Assembly: GCF_001510665.1 (NCBI RefSeq)
Contig: NZ_LMTI01000006.1
Location: 149,844 to 213,843 of the forward strand
DNA length: 64,000 bases
Reading direction: 5' to 3'
Source: Bacillus sp. FJAT-27445
Lineage (GTDB): Bacteria; Bacillota; Bacilli; Bacillales; Cytobacillaceae
Shown piece by piece: positions 42,103 through 50,171 of this stretch. The number at the start of each line of letters is the position of its first letter. The stretch's first letter is position 1. Under the pieces are notes generated by a model. The model saw only the letters and a list, made by a program, of their open reading frames with translations, searched no databases and was not told where the DNA came from. Both the position numbers and the translations under genes were made by a program.

Positions 42103-42252
42103 ATTTAAATTGGTTAATTCATAAAAAACAGCCCGCTTTGGCACTCACCTTCCCTACCCCTTCATTTTCCCAACAAAAGAATTTAGTTTATTGGAAGGAA
42201 TTTGCTTTTTGATAGGTAATATATAGATAAGGGAAATAGTAGGGGGGAAGGC

Positions 42253-43044
42253 ATGTTAAAAAGAAATAAGCCACTAATTATCTATTTTGCAGTTGCGGTG
42301 CTTTTTGTTTTTTTGATGATGTTGGTGAGCAACCCTACACTTAGTAAGGAACGGGAGATAAATTTAAAGTTTGCGGATCATTTTATTAGCTATGTAATTG
42401 ATGACGAAAATGGTGTCGTGTTTAACCTTTTTGCAGTTCAGGATGTTCGGAAAAGGAATACTGATCTTGATGAGATGGTGACTTCCGTCAAGTTTAATAA
42501 TTCAAATATCGAGGTTGTTGATTTCAAGGTGGAAACCGGGATGGTTCATAAAGGTAATAAATTGGTGAACATGCAGGTGAAGGCGCGGGTTTTGACCGAC
42601 TTAGTTGAGATGGCTGATTTGCTTCTCATTCAATTTAGCAATGGAAAGACGGTGGGATACGGGTTTGGTGAGATGGCTGTCCAAAATGGTGATTCCTTTG
42701 AGCGGGGCCATTTGGTTCCTTCCGGTGGCTATACGGCAGGGTATCCGTCGGCTGGATTGAATGTGGAAATAAAGAATAGAGCGGAGCAAAGTGTGACCGG
42801 GTTAAAGATTGAAGATGTAACGGGAGCGATTACCCATCAGTTTGACGATGGTTTGAAAATTGAGCCGATGGAAGTTGTCCAAATTGACGTCAATGGATTC
42901 GGCATGAAGGAATATGATTTTACGATGATTTCTCCAATTCTCACCTACAATCTGCAAGAAGTGGATTTTCGCTACAACATGCCTGGAGTGATGCATGGGG
43001 TTTCGGTTGGGGATGAGGCAAAGATTAAAAGGATAGTTGATTAA
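42253..43044 (+). CDS. Hypothetical membrane-anchored protein (263 aa)
   Basis: I do not recognise this protein. It has an N-terminal signal anchor (PLIIYFAVAVLFVFLMMLVS) and a long beta-rich extracytoplasmic part (FADHFISYVIDDENGVVFNLF, YGFGEMAVQNGDSFERGHLV, YTAGYPSAGLNVEIKN). Repeated short beta motifs suggest an all-beta fold, but no domain is clear. A GGGGGGAAGG site precedes the ATG. Isolated between gntR and a family B palindrome; its neighbours hint at an envelope function. Confidence 0.7.
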   Translation: MLKRNKPLIIYFAVAVLFVFLMMLVSNPTLSKEREINLKFADHFISYVIDDENGVVFNLFAVQDVRKRNTDLDEMVTSVKFNNSNIEVVDFKVETGMVHKGNKLVNMQVKARVLTDLVEMADLLLIQFSNGKTVGYGFGEMAVQNGDSFERGHLVPSGGYTAGYPSAGLNVEIKNRAEQSVTGLKIEDVTGAITHQFDDGLKIEPMEVVQIDVNGFGMKEYDFTMISPILTYNLQEVDFRYNMPGVMHGVSVGDEAKIKRIVD

Positions 43045-43108
43045 TAATACTCCTCGAAAAATGCACACGGATTAAGAGGAAAAGGTCCCGATAGTTATGG
43101 GATAAAAA

Positions 43109-43138
43109 TGAGGCAGAGGATACGTCCCCTGCCTCACT
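43109..43138. repeat. Family B palindromic repeat at the SbsC-like gene stop
   Basis: GAGGCAGAGGATACGTCC and CCTGCCTC form a near-perfect palindrome. On the minus strand it starts seven bases after the stop TAA. Confidence 0.93.
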
Positions 43139-43141
43139 CTG

Positions 43142-44206
43142 TTATTGAGCCCTTGGCATGTAGATGTAGACTACGAGGGTGTCGTCGGTGACAAAGGTTC
43201 TGATATTTGGGGTGGTATAGGCGTTGTCAGGCATGATGATTGCGTAGTCCAGATACTTCATGCTTTTCCAGGCAATGTCCTCTCCCCAGACCACAGCGAT
43301 GCTTTTCTTGAATATGCTATAGTAGTTGGAGTTAAAGTTGTTCGATCTTAGCTGCCAATAAGTTCCGCGGTTCAGGAGGCCGACTGTCATGCCGACACCG
43401 GTGTATACCGCTGTTGTATCTGAGTTGAATTTAAAGCCGAGCTTTTGAAAATCGCGCTTGAATTTTTCGATGTTGGGCGGGAGTTGGTTTTCTCCCGTTT
43501 GAAGCTTGTGAAGCAATAGCAGTCGAGTGTTTGTATCTGTCACTTTGTTGATTTTTTCTTCAACGGAAGCTTGGAGTTCTGATGTCCTGCTTTCGATGGC
43601 GGTTGTCCTGAATTGGTCAATCGCCATTTTTGCTGTGATGGTGTTGCTGGCCGCATTTCGGGCACTTTCGGCTGGAAGCTTGTACTCCTTAAGGATGGCT
43701 TCCCTAGTTGTGCTTCCATAGACTTTGTAAAGCTGGTTAGCTGTATGTTTAATTCGGTAGGTTAAATCGTGATACGCCTTTTCCGTTTCATCTGTTGACG
43801 GATGAGCGTTATAGGAGCTGGTGAACAATTCTGCCTGCGCCTTTAGCTTTTTCCCGGAACTGATGGCGTCGATGTAAGCGATGGCGCGGGTATAATGAAT
43901 CTCGGCCTTGTCGCGGAGTTTGGCTTCAAGTTGGGTTCTTTGGTCCGCTGGCAGTGTGTTGAACTCGGATTTAGCCTTAAGGATATTGTCTTTAGTAGCG
44001 TTAAAAACCTTCATATCCGGGTAGGAGACGTCCTTTTTATATTCAATGGAAATTTGCCATTTGAGTGCGCCGGCCCAGTAAACGGCCTGGTTGACATACT
44101 CCTCCGCTTTGGAAGTGGCCGCATTGGCCTTTCCGGTTTGGATTGGTGACAGGATGAAAGTGGCAGTAAGTGCCGCTGCGATCGCAAAGTTTGCTAATTT
44201 CTTCAT
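43142..44206 (-). CDS. Secreted SbsC-N-terminal-like S-layer-type protein
   Basis: The 354-residue protein has a signal peptide ending near GKANAATS and an all-helical region (about 30-200) resembling the N-terminal wall-binding region of the S-layer protein SbsC. The segment HDLTYRIKHTANQLYKVYGSTTREAIL parallels the SbsC stretch with VYGKTTRD. The C-terminal part (about 230-354) is not recognised. It may bind secondary wall polymer. AAACATTGGAGG precedes the ATG. It ends with a family B palindrome; no operon partner. Confidence 0.72.
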   Translation of the reverse strand: MKKLANFAIAAALTATFILSPIQTGKANAATSKAEEYVNQAVYWAGALKWQISIEYKKDVSYPDMKVFNATKDNILKAKSEFNTLPADQRTQLEAKLRDKAEIHYTRAIAYIDAISSGKKLKAQAELFTSSYNAHPSTDETEKAYHDLTYRIKHTANQLYKVYGSTTREAILKEYKLPAESARNAASNTITAKMAIDQFRTTAIESRTSELQASVEEKINKVTDTNTRLLLLHKLQTGENQLPPNIEKFKRDFQKLGFKFNSDTTAVYTGVGMTVGLLNRGTYWQLRSNNFNSNYYSIFKKSIAVVWGEDIAWKSMKYLDYAIIMPDNAYTTPNIRTFVTDDTLVVYIYMPRAQ

Positions 44207-44326
44207 AGTTCCTCCAATGTTTTAAAAAAACCCTTAAACTTCCTCTATTACTAATATCCTATAAAAATTGGATGCTTTTTTCTAGGTAGAGAATGTGGAA
44301 GTGAAGGGATATTTAGGAAGAAAATA

Positions 44327-44380
44327 CGAACAGTGCCTGTCACTCCCCGAATAATCTTGTTTCACGGAGTGTTTCACAAG
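44327..44380 (+). repeat. Family D repeat, copy 1
   Basis: CGAACAGTGCCTGTCACTCC and CCGAATAATCTTGTTTCACG GAGTGTTTCAC. Related to copies at 46.1, 48.9 and 61.3 kb. The rest of 44207-44662 holds a family B copy and no gene. Confidence 0.85.
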
Positions 44381-44417
44381 GATTAAAAGGAAGTGTCTTG
44401 ATAATATTGGATAAAAA

Positions 44418-44452
44418 TGAAGCAGAGGATATGATATGCTCCCCTGCTTCAT
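44418..44452. repeat. Family B palindromic repeat, long-loop variant
   Basis: ATGAAGCAGAGGATATGATA then TGCTCCCCTGCTTCATT: arms as in other copies with a longer centre. Confidence 0.85.
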
Positions 44453-44662
44453 TTTGTATTTTATTGGTTAATATTTAGTCGGAAGTAATCAGCAGTTTAG
44501 ACCTATTAATAGATAAAATATTTTGAATATTTAGTAATTTGGTAGCTTGCCGGGGTTTTGAATTGTGAAATACGATATAGGTGTAAAACATAGAGGTTAC
44601 TAGTTTTATCATGTACTAGGAGTTTTGATAGTCTGGTAGACTGAAATTTTAGGAGGAGTATT

Positions 44663-46051
44663 ATGTCGTATCGTAAAAAGGGTTTGAAAATTGCTTCGTC
44701 GTTATTGGCTATGTCGATGTTATTTGGTTCGACGGGTTTTGCGGCACCGGAGTCAAGCCCGGGTAAATCGGGCTATGCGCAGGATCAAAAGGTTGTTGCC
44801 CGGGTCGATGCGGATCGGGCGATTGAGCATGTCCGCTATTTATCGGAGGAAATCGGACCGCGGCCTGGCGGGCTTGAAGCTGAAAAGAAGTCGGCCAAGT
44901 ACATTGGTGGCGTGTTGAAGGGCTACGGGTACGATGTCGAGTATCAATACTTCCCGGTTGCGGACCAGTACATAGCGACTGTTTCATTCGGGGATGGGAA
45001 GTCGTGGCAAATGGGCGCTGCCCCTTACGGGAAAATCAGCAAAGAAGGGGTTGCTGGAGAGGTTATTTTCGTAAATGGCGGGAAGAACCTTAGCGATTTC
45101 CCGGCTGACACTGCCGGAAAAATCGTTGTGATGGCAAGGGAAGCGACAACAGCTGACTACCGCACTCAGGTGAACAACGCGATTAGCAAGGGTGCATCGG
45201 CTGTCATCCTGCAGAGCCTTGTCGGCAGCCGCGGGAATTATGGGCAGGCGTTCAACCCAAGTCTTACTTCCAAAGTGGATGTCCCGGTATTTGGGGCCGC
45301 TTTTATCCAGGGGGAATGGCTGAAGGAGCAGCTTGGGAAAGGGCCTGTAAAAGTGTCCCTGTCTGCGGAGCATTTTTCCAACCTTCAGTCCGTGAATGTG
45401 ATTGCGACAAAAGCTCCTAAGAGTAAAAATAAGGATACAAAGCAAGTGATTCTAAGTGCGCACCATGACAGTGTCGTTGGTGCACCGGGAGCGAATGACA
45501 ATGCCTCCGGAGTTGGGTTGGTGCTTGAGCTTGCCCGTGTCTTCAAAGGATACAACACGGATAAGGAAATGAAGTTTATCGCATTTGGTTCAGAGGAGCG
45601 TGGTTTGCTGGGAGCCTACCATTATGTGAACCAGCTTTCCGAGGAAGAGAGGGCAAACATTGAAGGAGTTTTCAACGCCGACATGGTCGCCACAAATTAT
45701 GATAAGGCGAAGAATTTGTATGCGATGACGCCGGACGGCAGCAAGAATCTTGTTACGGAATCGGTCGAAGCCGCGGGTGCGCGTTTAGGGAACTCTGACA
45801 TCCTGCCGGGAACATTCGGGTCAAGTGACCACGTGCCATTCCACCGGGCTGGCATTCCGGCCGCGCTGTTCATCTGGATGGGCATCGACAGCTGGGATCC
45901 ACTCGTGTACCACATCGAGAAAGTCTACCACACGCCACAGGACACAATTGCAGACAATATCTCTGCGGAGAGGATGAAGTCCGCGCTCGACATTATCGGG
46001 GCAGGACTGTTTGACGTCGTCAGGAAAGACGTCCCGGCGTTGAGCAAATAA
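44663..46051 (+). CDS. Secreted M28-family aminopeptidase with PA domain
   Basis: The 462-residue protein has a signal peptide (SSLLAMSMLFGSTGFA), a PA (protease-associated) domain around residues 120-240 and a C-terminal M28 zinc peptidase domain. Zinc ligands appear in order: SAHHDSVVGAPGANDNASG (about 270-285), FGSEERGLLG (about 310), NADMVATN and FGSSDHVPFHRAG. It resembles B. subtilis YwaD, a secreted aminopeptidase that frees N-terminal residues from peptides. GGAGGAG lies before the ATG. A strong terminator follows. Monocistronic. Confidence 0.9.
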   Translation: MSYRKKGLKIASSLLAMSMLFGSTGFAAPESSPGKSGYAQDQKVVARVDADRAIEHVRYLSEEIGPRPGGLEAEKKSAKYIGGVLKGYGYDVEYQYFPVADQYIATVSFGDGKSWQMGAAPYGKISKEGVAGEVIFVNGGKNLSDFPADTAGKIVVMAREATTADYRTQVNNAISKGASAVILQSLVGSRGNYGQAFNPSLTSKVDVPVFGAAFIQGEWLKEQLGKGPVKVSLSAEHFSNLQSVNVIATKAPKSKNKDTKQVILSAHHDSVVGAPGANDNASGVGLVLELARVFKGYNTDKEMKFIAFGSEERGLLGAYHYVNQLSEEERANIEGVFNADMVATNYDKAKNLYAMTPDGSKNLVTESVEAAGARLGNSDILPGTFGSSDHVPFHRAGIPAALFIWMGIDSWDPLVYHIEKVYHTPQDTIADNISAERMKSALDIIGAGLFDVVRKDVPALSK

Positions 46052-46064
46052 GCAAGAATTTGAG

Positions 46065-46094
46065 AGAAAGCCGCATGGGTGCGGCTTTCTTTTT
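46065..46094 (+). terminator. Terminator of the aminopeptidase gene
   Basis: GAAAGCCGCAT / GCGGCTTTC with a TTTTT tail, 14 bases after the stop. Confidence 0.9.
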
Positions 46095-46100
46095 GCATGA

Positions 46101-46158
46101 ATGCGAATAGTGCCCTAGTCAATACCCGAAAAATCTTGTTTCACGGAGTGTTTCACAT
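46101..46158 (+). repeat. Family D repeat, copy 2 (diverged)
   Basis: GCGAATAGTGCCCTAGTCAA TACCCG, then ATCTTGTTTCACGGAGTG as in copy 1. Confidence 0.75.
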
Positions 46159-46163
46159 GTAAT

Positions 46164-46204
46164 AAAAATACCCCCTTTTCAAATTCGAAAAGGGGGTATT
46201 TTTT
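46164..46204. terminator. Bidirectional terminator downstream of the signal peptidase operon
   Basis: AAAAATACCCCCTTTT / AAAAGGGGGTATTTTT, a 16-bp perfect stem with eight-base loop, overlapping the signal peptidase stop. Confidence 0.92.
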
Positions 46205-46745
46205 ATTTAATATTATTTAAAGGGAAAATTGAAAACATTGCTATGCCAACAATATTTCGTAAAGGGAAAGTGCCTATATTTGGGTCGCGGCTATCCAGGC
46301 TTTCTCCGGGAGGGCGGTTGTCCCCAATGACAAATATCTCACCCTCAGGTACAGTTGTTTCCATAATATCTATGGATTGGCCGTTTGTGTAAGTTTCTTC
46401 AACCGGATTCCCATTAAGATAGAGGGTACCGTTAGTAATAGAAATGATGTCGCCCGGCATCCCGATGATCCGTTTGATGATTTGGTAACCCTGGGGACTT
46501 TCCAGAACAACGATGTCACCTCTTTGCGGGGTGAAGAAAATCTTATTTATAAATAGGACACTGTTATGGCTGATTGTTGGGTTCATGGAGTTTCCATTAA
46601 TGATTTCAAGGCCCGTTGCAAAGCGAAATGTGAAAAGGATTAGGCCAATAAGGACTGCAAATTGAATCCAGCCAATAATAGAGGTTCTCTTTTTCAGGTG
46701 TATTTTTTTCTCGCTGGCGACATCGTTTATCGCTAAAGCTCTCAT
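46203..46745 (-). CDS. Signal peptidase I (S26, Gram-positive type), operon-linked
   Basis: The 180-residue enzyme has one N-terminal membrane span (WIQFAVLIGLILFTFRF) and the S26 boxes: catalytic Ser53 in GNSMNPT, Lys91 in IIKRIIGMPGD and GDNRP (about 143). It cleaves secretory signal peptides on the outer membrane face. It is the last gene of a minus-strand operon whose other three genes encode secreted coiled-coil proteins, so it may be dedicated to them, by analogy with SipW in tapA-sipW-tasA. Its Lys residue marks the usual bacterial, not ER-like SipW, type. The ATG has AGGTAA upstream. Confidence 0.9.
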   Translation of the reverse strand: MRALAINDVASEKKIHLKKRTSIIGWIQFAVLIGLILFTFRFATGLEIINGNSMNPTISHNSVLFINKIFFTPQRGDIVVLESPQGYQIIKRIIGMPGDIISITNGTLYLNGNPVEETYTNGQSIDIMETTVPEGEIFVIGDNRPPGESLDSRDPNIGTFPLRNIVGIAMFSIFPLNNIK

Positions 46746-46763
46746 AATGGTTACCTGCCACCT

Positions 46764-47216
46764 TTATTTCCCTTTTGGTTTAATTTTGTCCATAGCCTTT
46801 ATGGCTTTATCTATTTCTTTATCCAAATCGGATGCAATCCTTTTTTCTTCCTCGGAATTATCCACCTTCATTCCGGCAATCAACTGGTTTGCGTAATCTC
46901 TCAGAGCCTGGATACGATTTTGCTTTTCTTCTTCAGTAAATCGGTTAAGACGCTCAGAGGCATTTAATAATTCTGATTGCAGTTCTTCTTTTAAACGCAG
47001 CTTCTGGGTTTCTTTTTCAGCGGCTATCGCAGATTCAATTGAGACGATGGATTCCTGGCCTTTTTTATTGAACCAGCTTGATAACAGACCACTGATATCC
47101 TGGTCGGCGAAAGCAACCCCGATGTTTCCTGCAATCACGACACTTAAAAACAGAACTCCAATTAGAATTTTAAGCGGAAGAGTTGATTTCCTATTGTACT
47201 TTTCTTTTCTGGTCAT
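46764..47216 (-). CDS. Secreted coiled-coil protein (150 aa), operon member 3
   Basis: The protein has an N-terminal signal segment (LKILIGVLFLSVVIAGNIGVAFA) after a basic start (MTRKEKYNRK) and a long charged coiled coil (ESAIAAEKETQKLRLKEELQ, EEEKQNRIQALRDYANQL). Just after the signal comes LLSSWFNKKGQES, matching LQAWYNNQFKNS and LSDWYSRAFEKN in the two upstream genes. ATG at 47216 follows GGAGG eight bases upstream. Unknown function; the shared motif suggests the three products interact or assemble together. Confidence 0.8.
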   Translation of the reverse strand: MTRKEKYNRKSTLPLKILIGVLFLSVVIAGNIGVAFADQDISGLLSSWFNKKGQESIVSIESAIAAEKETQKLRLKEELQSELLNASERLNRFTEEEKQNRIQALRDYANQLIAGMKVDNSEEEKRIASDLDKEIDKAIKAMDKIKPKGK

Positions 47217-47285
47217 TGGCCGGGCCTCCATTTTTTAGAAATCTATCAGAGCCGGATAATGGCTCTGATAGAGTTGGGATTTGGA

Positions 47286-48050
47286 TTAGATGCCTTTTAC
47301 TACATTTTCAAGTTCTTGTTTCGCTGAATTTTCAAGGTCGCTTGCCCTTTTCTGGATGGCATTTTGCTGTTCTTTTAGCAAGGTATTTGCCCTTTCAGTA
47401 ATCAAAGTGCGCAGCTCGTTAATTTTGGTGTCGATGGCATCTTTGATTTCTTGTGTTGTAGCTTGTGTTTCTCCATTTAATTGTACTGTCAGTTCTTCTT
47501 TGGCATTTTGGATAGCTGCTTCCAGTTCTGTTTTTGCAGCAGCCTGTGCAGCATTAAGGTCATTTTCAACCTTTAACAGTGCCGCTTTGCCATCATTTCT
47601 AGCCTGGTTCTTAAGTTCGAAATAAGCAATTTCCCTTGTAGTGTTGCCTGCAACATTGATTGCAAGGTTAGCCAAATTAAAGATTGCGTCAAATTGTGCT
47701 GCCATTTCATTGGAGATTCCAGTCTTCTTGTTGTTAACTTGAGTTATGTAGTTATCTCTTGTTGTATTAATGACTCCAGTACTTGCAGTTGTAGCGGAAT
47801 CCCTAATCTCGTTTATGTCTGTGGTAACTTTTGCTTTAATTCCGTTGTACTCTGTTTGAAACGCTCCTGATTTCTGAGCAAAATAAGTGGCGGATTCTTG
47901 TGCAATCAATGTTTCAGAGTTTTTGAATTGATTGTTGTACCATGCTTGAAGCTGGATACCTGCATCCGTATTAGCAAACGCAGCGCCAACCCCCGAAAGT
48001 AAACCTACTGCTACAGCACCTGTTACGATTTTTGCTTTAATTGATTTCAT
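47286..48050 (-). CDS. Secreted coiled-coil protein (254 aa), operon member 2
   Basis: The protein begins MKSIKAKIVTGAVAVGLLSG with a clear signal peptide ending near AFANTD. The mature part has LQAWYNNQFKNSETLIAQES, then long alanine- and glutamate-rich coiled coil (about 60-250) with almost no aromatic residues. Two cysteines or metal sites are not seen. ATG at 48050 follows GGAAG; an upstream frame extension carries no signal. It is the largest and likely major structural product of the operon. Filament or scaffold role is inference. Confidence 0.8.
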   Translation of the reverse strand: MKSIKAKIVTGAVAVGLLSGVGAAFANTDAGIQLQAWYNNQFKNSETLIAQESATYFAQKSGAFQTEYNGIKAKVTTDINEIRDSATTASTGVINTTRDNYITQVNNKKTGISNEMAAQFDAIFNLANLAINVAGNTTREIAYFELKNQARNDGKAALLKVENDLNAAQAAAKTELEAAIQNAKEELTVQLNGETQATTQEIKDAIDTKINELRTLITERANTLLKEQQNAIQKRASDLENSAKQELENVVKGI

Positions 48051-48110
48051 GTTTTCTTCCATCCTCTCGTTTTGTGTTTTTATTAAAAGAATCCAGTTTT
48101 CCTGGTTCAA

Positions 48111-48554
48111 TTAATCAAGGTTTTCTAACAATTCCTTAAGTATGTTTTTCGCGTCTGCACCTACTAGTGCGGCTTCATTGGCCATTTTTTGCTGTTTGTA
48201 CGTCTCCAAGGTTGCTTTATGTTCAATTATGAGGGGTTCTTTAGCGGCTTGAAGGTCTTGGAGGTAATGGTTTTTGTGGTCTGTGATTGCCTGGACAGTG
48301 GCAGCGGTTTGTTTGGTCTGGAATTCTATTAACTGCGCTTTTGCTTGATCCCCGGTATCCCGGATATAGGTTGGTATTTCTTCAAGCGATTTCTTCAATT
48401 CGATTTCCATAGTTTCTTTCAATTGTTGGTGATTCTTTTCAAATGCCCGACTATACCAGTCCGATAGCGCATTGCCGAAAGCTGGATAAGCATAGACAGT
48501 TCCAGTTCCAAACAATAGGGTAATCAATAGAAAACCTGCTAGGAATCGATTAAT
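48111..48554 (-). CDS. Secreted coiled-coil protein (147 aa), operon member 1, probable ATT start
   Basis: The protein carries a signal peptide (NRFLAGFLLITLLFGTGTVY) followed by ALSDWYSRAFEKNHQQL and a coiled coil (EIELKKSLEEIPTYIRDTGDQ, YKQQKMANEAALVG). The only start giving the basic residue of the signal is ATT at 48554, eight bases after AGGAGG. The next in-frame TTG (48527) has no good site and truncates the signal. An ATG inside the site region is out of frame, so a one-base frameshift is the alternative. First gene of the operon, 60 bases before the next. Confidence 0.72.
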   Translation of the reverse strand: MNRFLAGFLLITLLFGTGTVYAYPAFGNALSDWYSRAFEKNHQQLKETMEIELKKSLEEIPTYIRDTGDQAKAQLIEFQTKQTAATVQAITDHKNHYLQDLQAAKEPLIIEHKATLETYKQQKMANEAALVGADAKNILKELLENLD

Positions 48555-48831
48555 GCTTCATCCCTCCTGTTCTTTTTATTAACTATTACGTTCTTTATAT
48601 TGAACTTTTGAACTCATTATAAATTGGAAAATAATATAAATAAAACCCGAAAAACAGCCAAATATTGAAGAAAATGTTATGATAAGTCACATAATCGCCA
48701 ATTTGCTCGCATTTTCTCACTATTTCGTTCATTATTAAATTCATTTCGTAATTTATAAAGAACGAATTAATGATAGGAAGGGGGCGGAGAGAAGAACGGT
48801 GTGAAAATTCGATTAAAATAATGGAGAAAAT

Positions 48832-48883
48832 ACAAAAACCGGCCCTTTACTCTTTTGTAAGTAGTGGGCCGGTCCCGTTTTTT
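48832..48883. terminator. Bidirectional terminator (ACCGGCCC stem)
   Basis: ACCGGCCC / GGGCCGGT with T-runs on both sides; terminates the yppC transcript (minus) and anything from the left. Sequence 48555-48831 upstream of the coiled-coil operon holds its promoter region; no hexamers stand out. Confidence 0.8.
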
Positions 48884-48914
48884 CTAATACGATCAGTGCC
48901 TGTCACTCCCCGAA
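48884..48914 (+). repeat. Family D repeat, copy 3
   Basis: CGATCAGTGCCTGTCACTCC then CCGAAATTTCTTG, directly followed by a family B copy. Confidence 0.8.
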
Positions 48915-48930
48915 ATTTCTTGTTTTACAA

Positions 48931-48972
48931 ATGAAGCAGAGTATACGTCCCCTGCTTCACTCTGCTTCACTC
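48931..48972 (-). repeat. Family B repeat at the yppC stop codon
   Basis: On the minus strand GAGTGAAGCAGAGTGAAGCA then GGGGACGTATAC TCTGCTTCAT; the first TGA is the yppC stop codon. Confidence 0.93.
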
Positions 48973-50088
48973 GAGAAGGGCTTTTTTTGCGATGGCGGCG
49001 AGGTCGAGTCTTTCGATTGTTTTGCAGTAGTGATTTTTAATCTGCCCGTCTTCGTGTTCGGCCAAATCTGTTAGGTAGTAGACTGCTTCCCAACTGGTGA
49101 ACCAGTCGCCGGGTTCGGCGGGGGGATGCTGCTGGTTTGGCCAGGCGTATTGGAGTTTTGGGCTGAATATCCTTGTTGCCCCCGGTGCGATTTGGCACGA
49201 AAGAATCCTCGGTTTGAGTGCGCTTCCTGGCATCAATTCCTCGATATCATTGAATAGATGGGGCCAATAGTCCTTCCGCGAACCGGTGTGAGGGTTGGCG
49301 AGGGCCCACTCCTTCACCAGGTTCAGCCGCTCCTCGTCTCCAAACAATATCGCGTATAATTTTTTCCCTATTAAAATCCTCTCATCCAGGCTTTCGAACT
49401 GGTGGACGGTCAGGCCTGCGAGCTTTCTGCTTTCATATGGAAAGAGGATGTGGTTCATCGAAAGCACATCCTGGAGCAGGAATTCGAGTGTGTTGAACAC
49501 CTTATTTTTAAAAGAAGGATTCTGCAAAACACGCGCCTCCAGGTAATTTTGTTCATTCGCGATGAGCCCGTACGTCAGAGTTCGCAGGTCCTTTTCCACC
49601 CAAAAGTGATTCCAGATTGGCTCCATGAACCCGGAAACCCCTAGATACGGCAAAAGGTGAAAGAGGTTCCGGCCGCGTTTCTGGCTTTCTTCATATAAGA
49701 GAAGCTGCGGAAACGCATCCAGGAAAATCAGCCAGTTTGCACGCTCCAAAAAGGAAAAATAGGCTTCCGCCTCTTTCTTCGTGAGCAACCTTCCCACCAG
49801 ACTCCCCTTCAAATCTGTCATATTCCAGCCGCCATTCCGCGAAACCATGTGCGCCAAAAACGCCCAATGAATTTCGGGATACTGCACAAAGAAATCCAGG
49901 TACGCCTTTGTCCGGGTGATGTTGTTCAGGTTTAGCCTGCTCGTACGATTTCTGATGTCCTGGACGATTCGCGCTTTGGGCGGAGGAAGCTGTGCGTCAA
50001 CTTTCCTCTTTTTCTTAAGGTCTTTTTTTAGTTTTAAAAGGTGGCCTGGGAGCGTTGGCCAATTTTTCAAAAAAAGGTTCCAAAACAT
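48967..50088 (-). CDS. yppC: YppC-like (DUF2515) protein
   Basis: The 373-residue protein matches B. subtilis YppC (DUF2515): RNRTSRLNLNNITRTKAYLDF (about 45), HWAFLAHMVSRNGGWNMTDLKG (about 70) and LFNDIEEL near 300. It is predicted soluble and helical, of unknown function. Its N-terminus (WNLFLKNWPTLPGHLL) is encoded by a family C motif read in reverse. GTG at 50097 is also possible; ATG at 50088 has GGTGG upstream. Ends CTC GAG TGA in a family B repeat. Divergent from sqhC. Confidence 0.85.
   Translation of the reverse strand: MFWNLFLKNWPTLPGHLLKLKKDLKKKRKVDAQLPPPKARIVQDIRNRTSRLNLNNITRTKAYLDFFVQYPEIHWAFLAHMVSRNGGWNMTDLKGSLVGRLLTKKEAEAYFSFLERANWLIFLDAFPQLLLYEESQKRGRNLFHLLPYLGVSGFMEPIWNHFWVEKDLRTLTYGLIANEQNYLEARVLQNPSFKNKVFNTLEFLLQDVLSMNHILFPYESRKLAGLTVHQFESLDERILIGKKLYAILFGDEERLNLVKEWALANPHTGSRKDYWPHLFNDIEELMPGSALKPRILSCQIAPGATRIFSPKLQYAWPNQQHPPAEPGDWFTSWEAVYYLTDLAEHEDGQIKNHYCKTIERLDLAAIAKKALLE
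50054..50075 (+). repeat. Family C motif inside the yppC coding region
   Basis: GTTGGCCAATTTTTCAAAAAAA in plus orientation, antisense to yppC codons 5-12. Confidence 0.7.
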
Positions 50089-50171
50089 TGGTGCCACCGC
50101 CTCTAACGAATTCTTCCGCTTGCTGGTGAATATGTATTTGGTAGGGGAATTGCCGGGGAGGGTGAGGGTTG

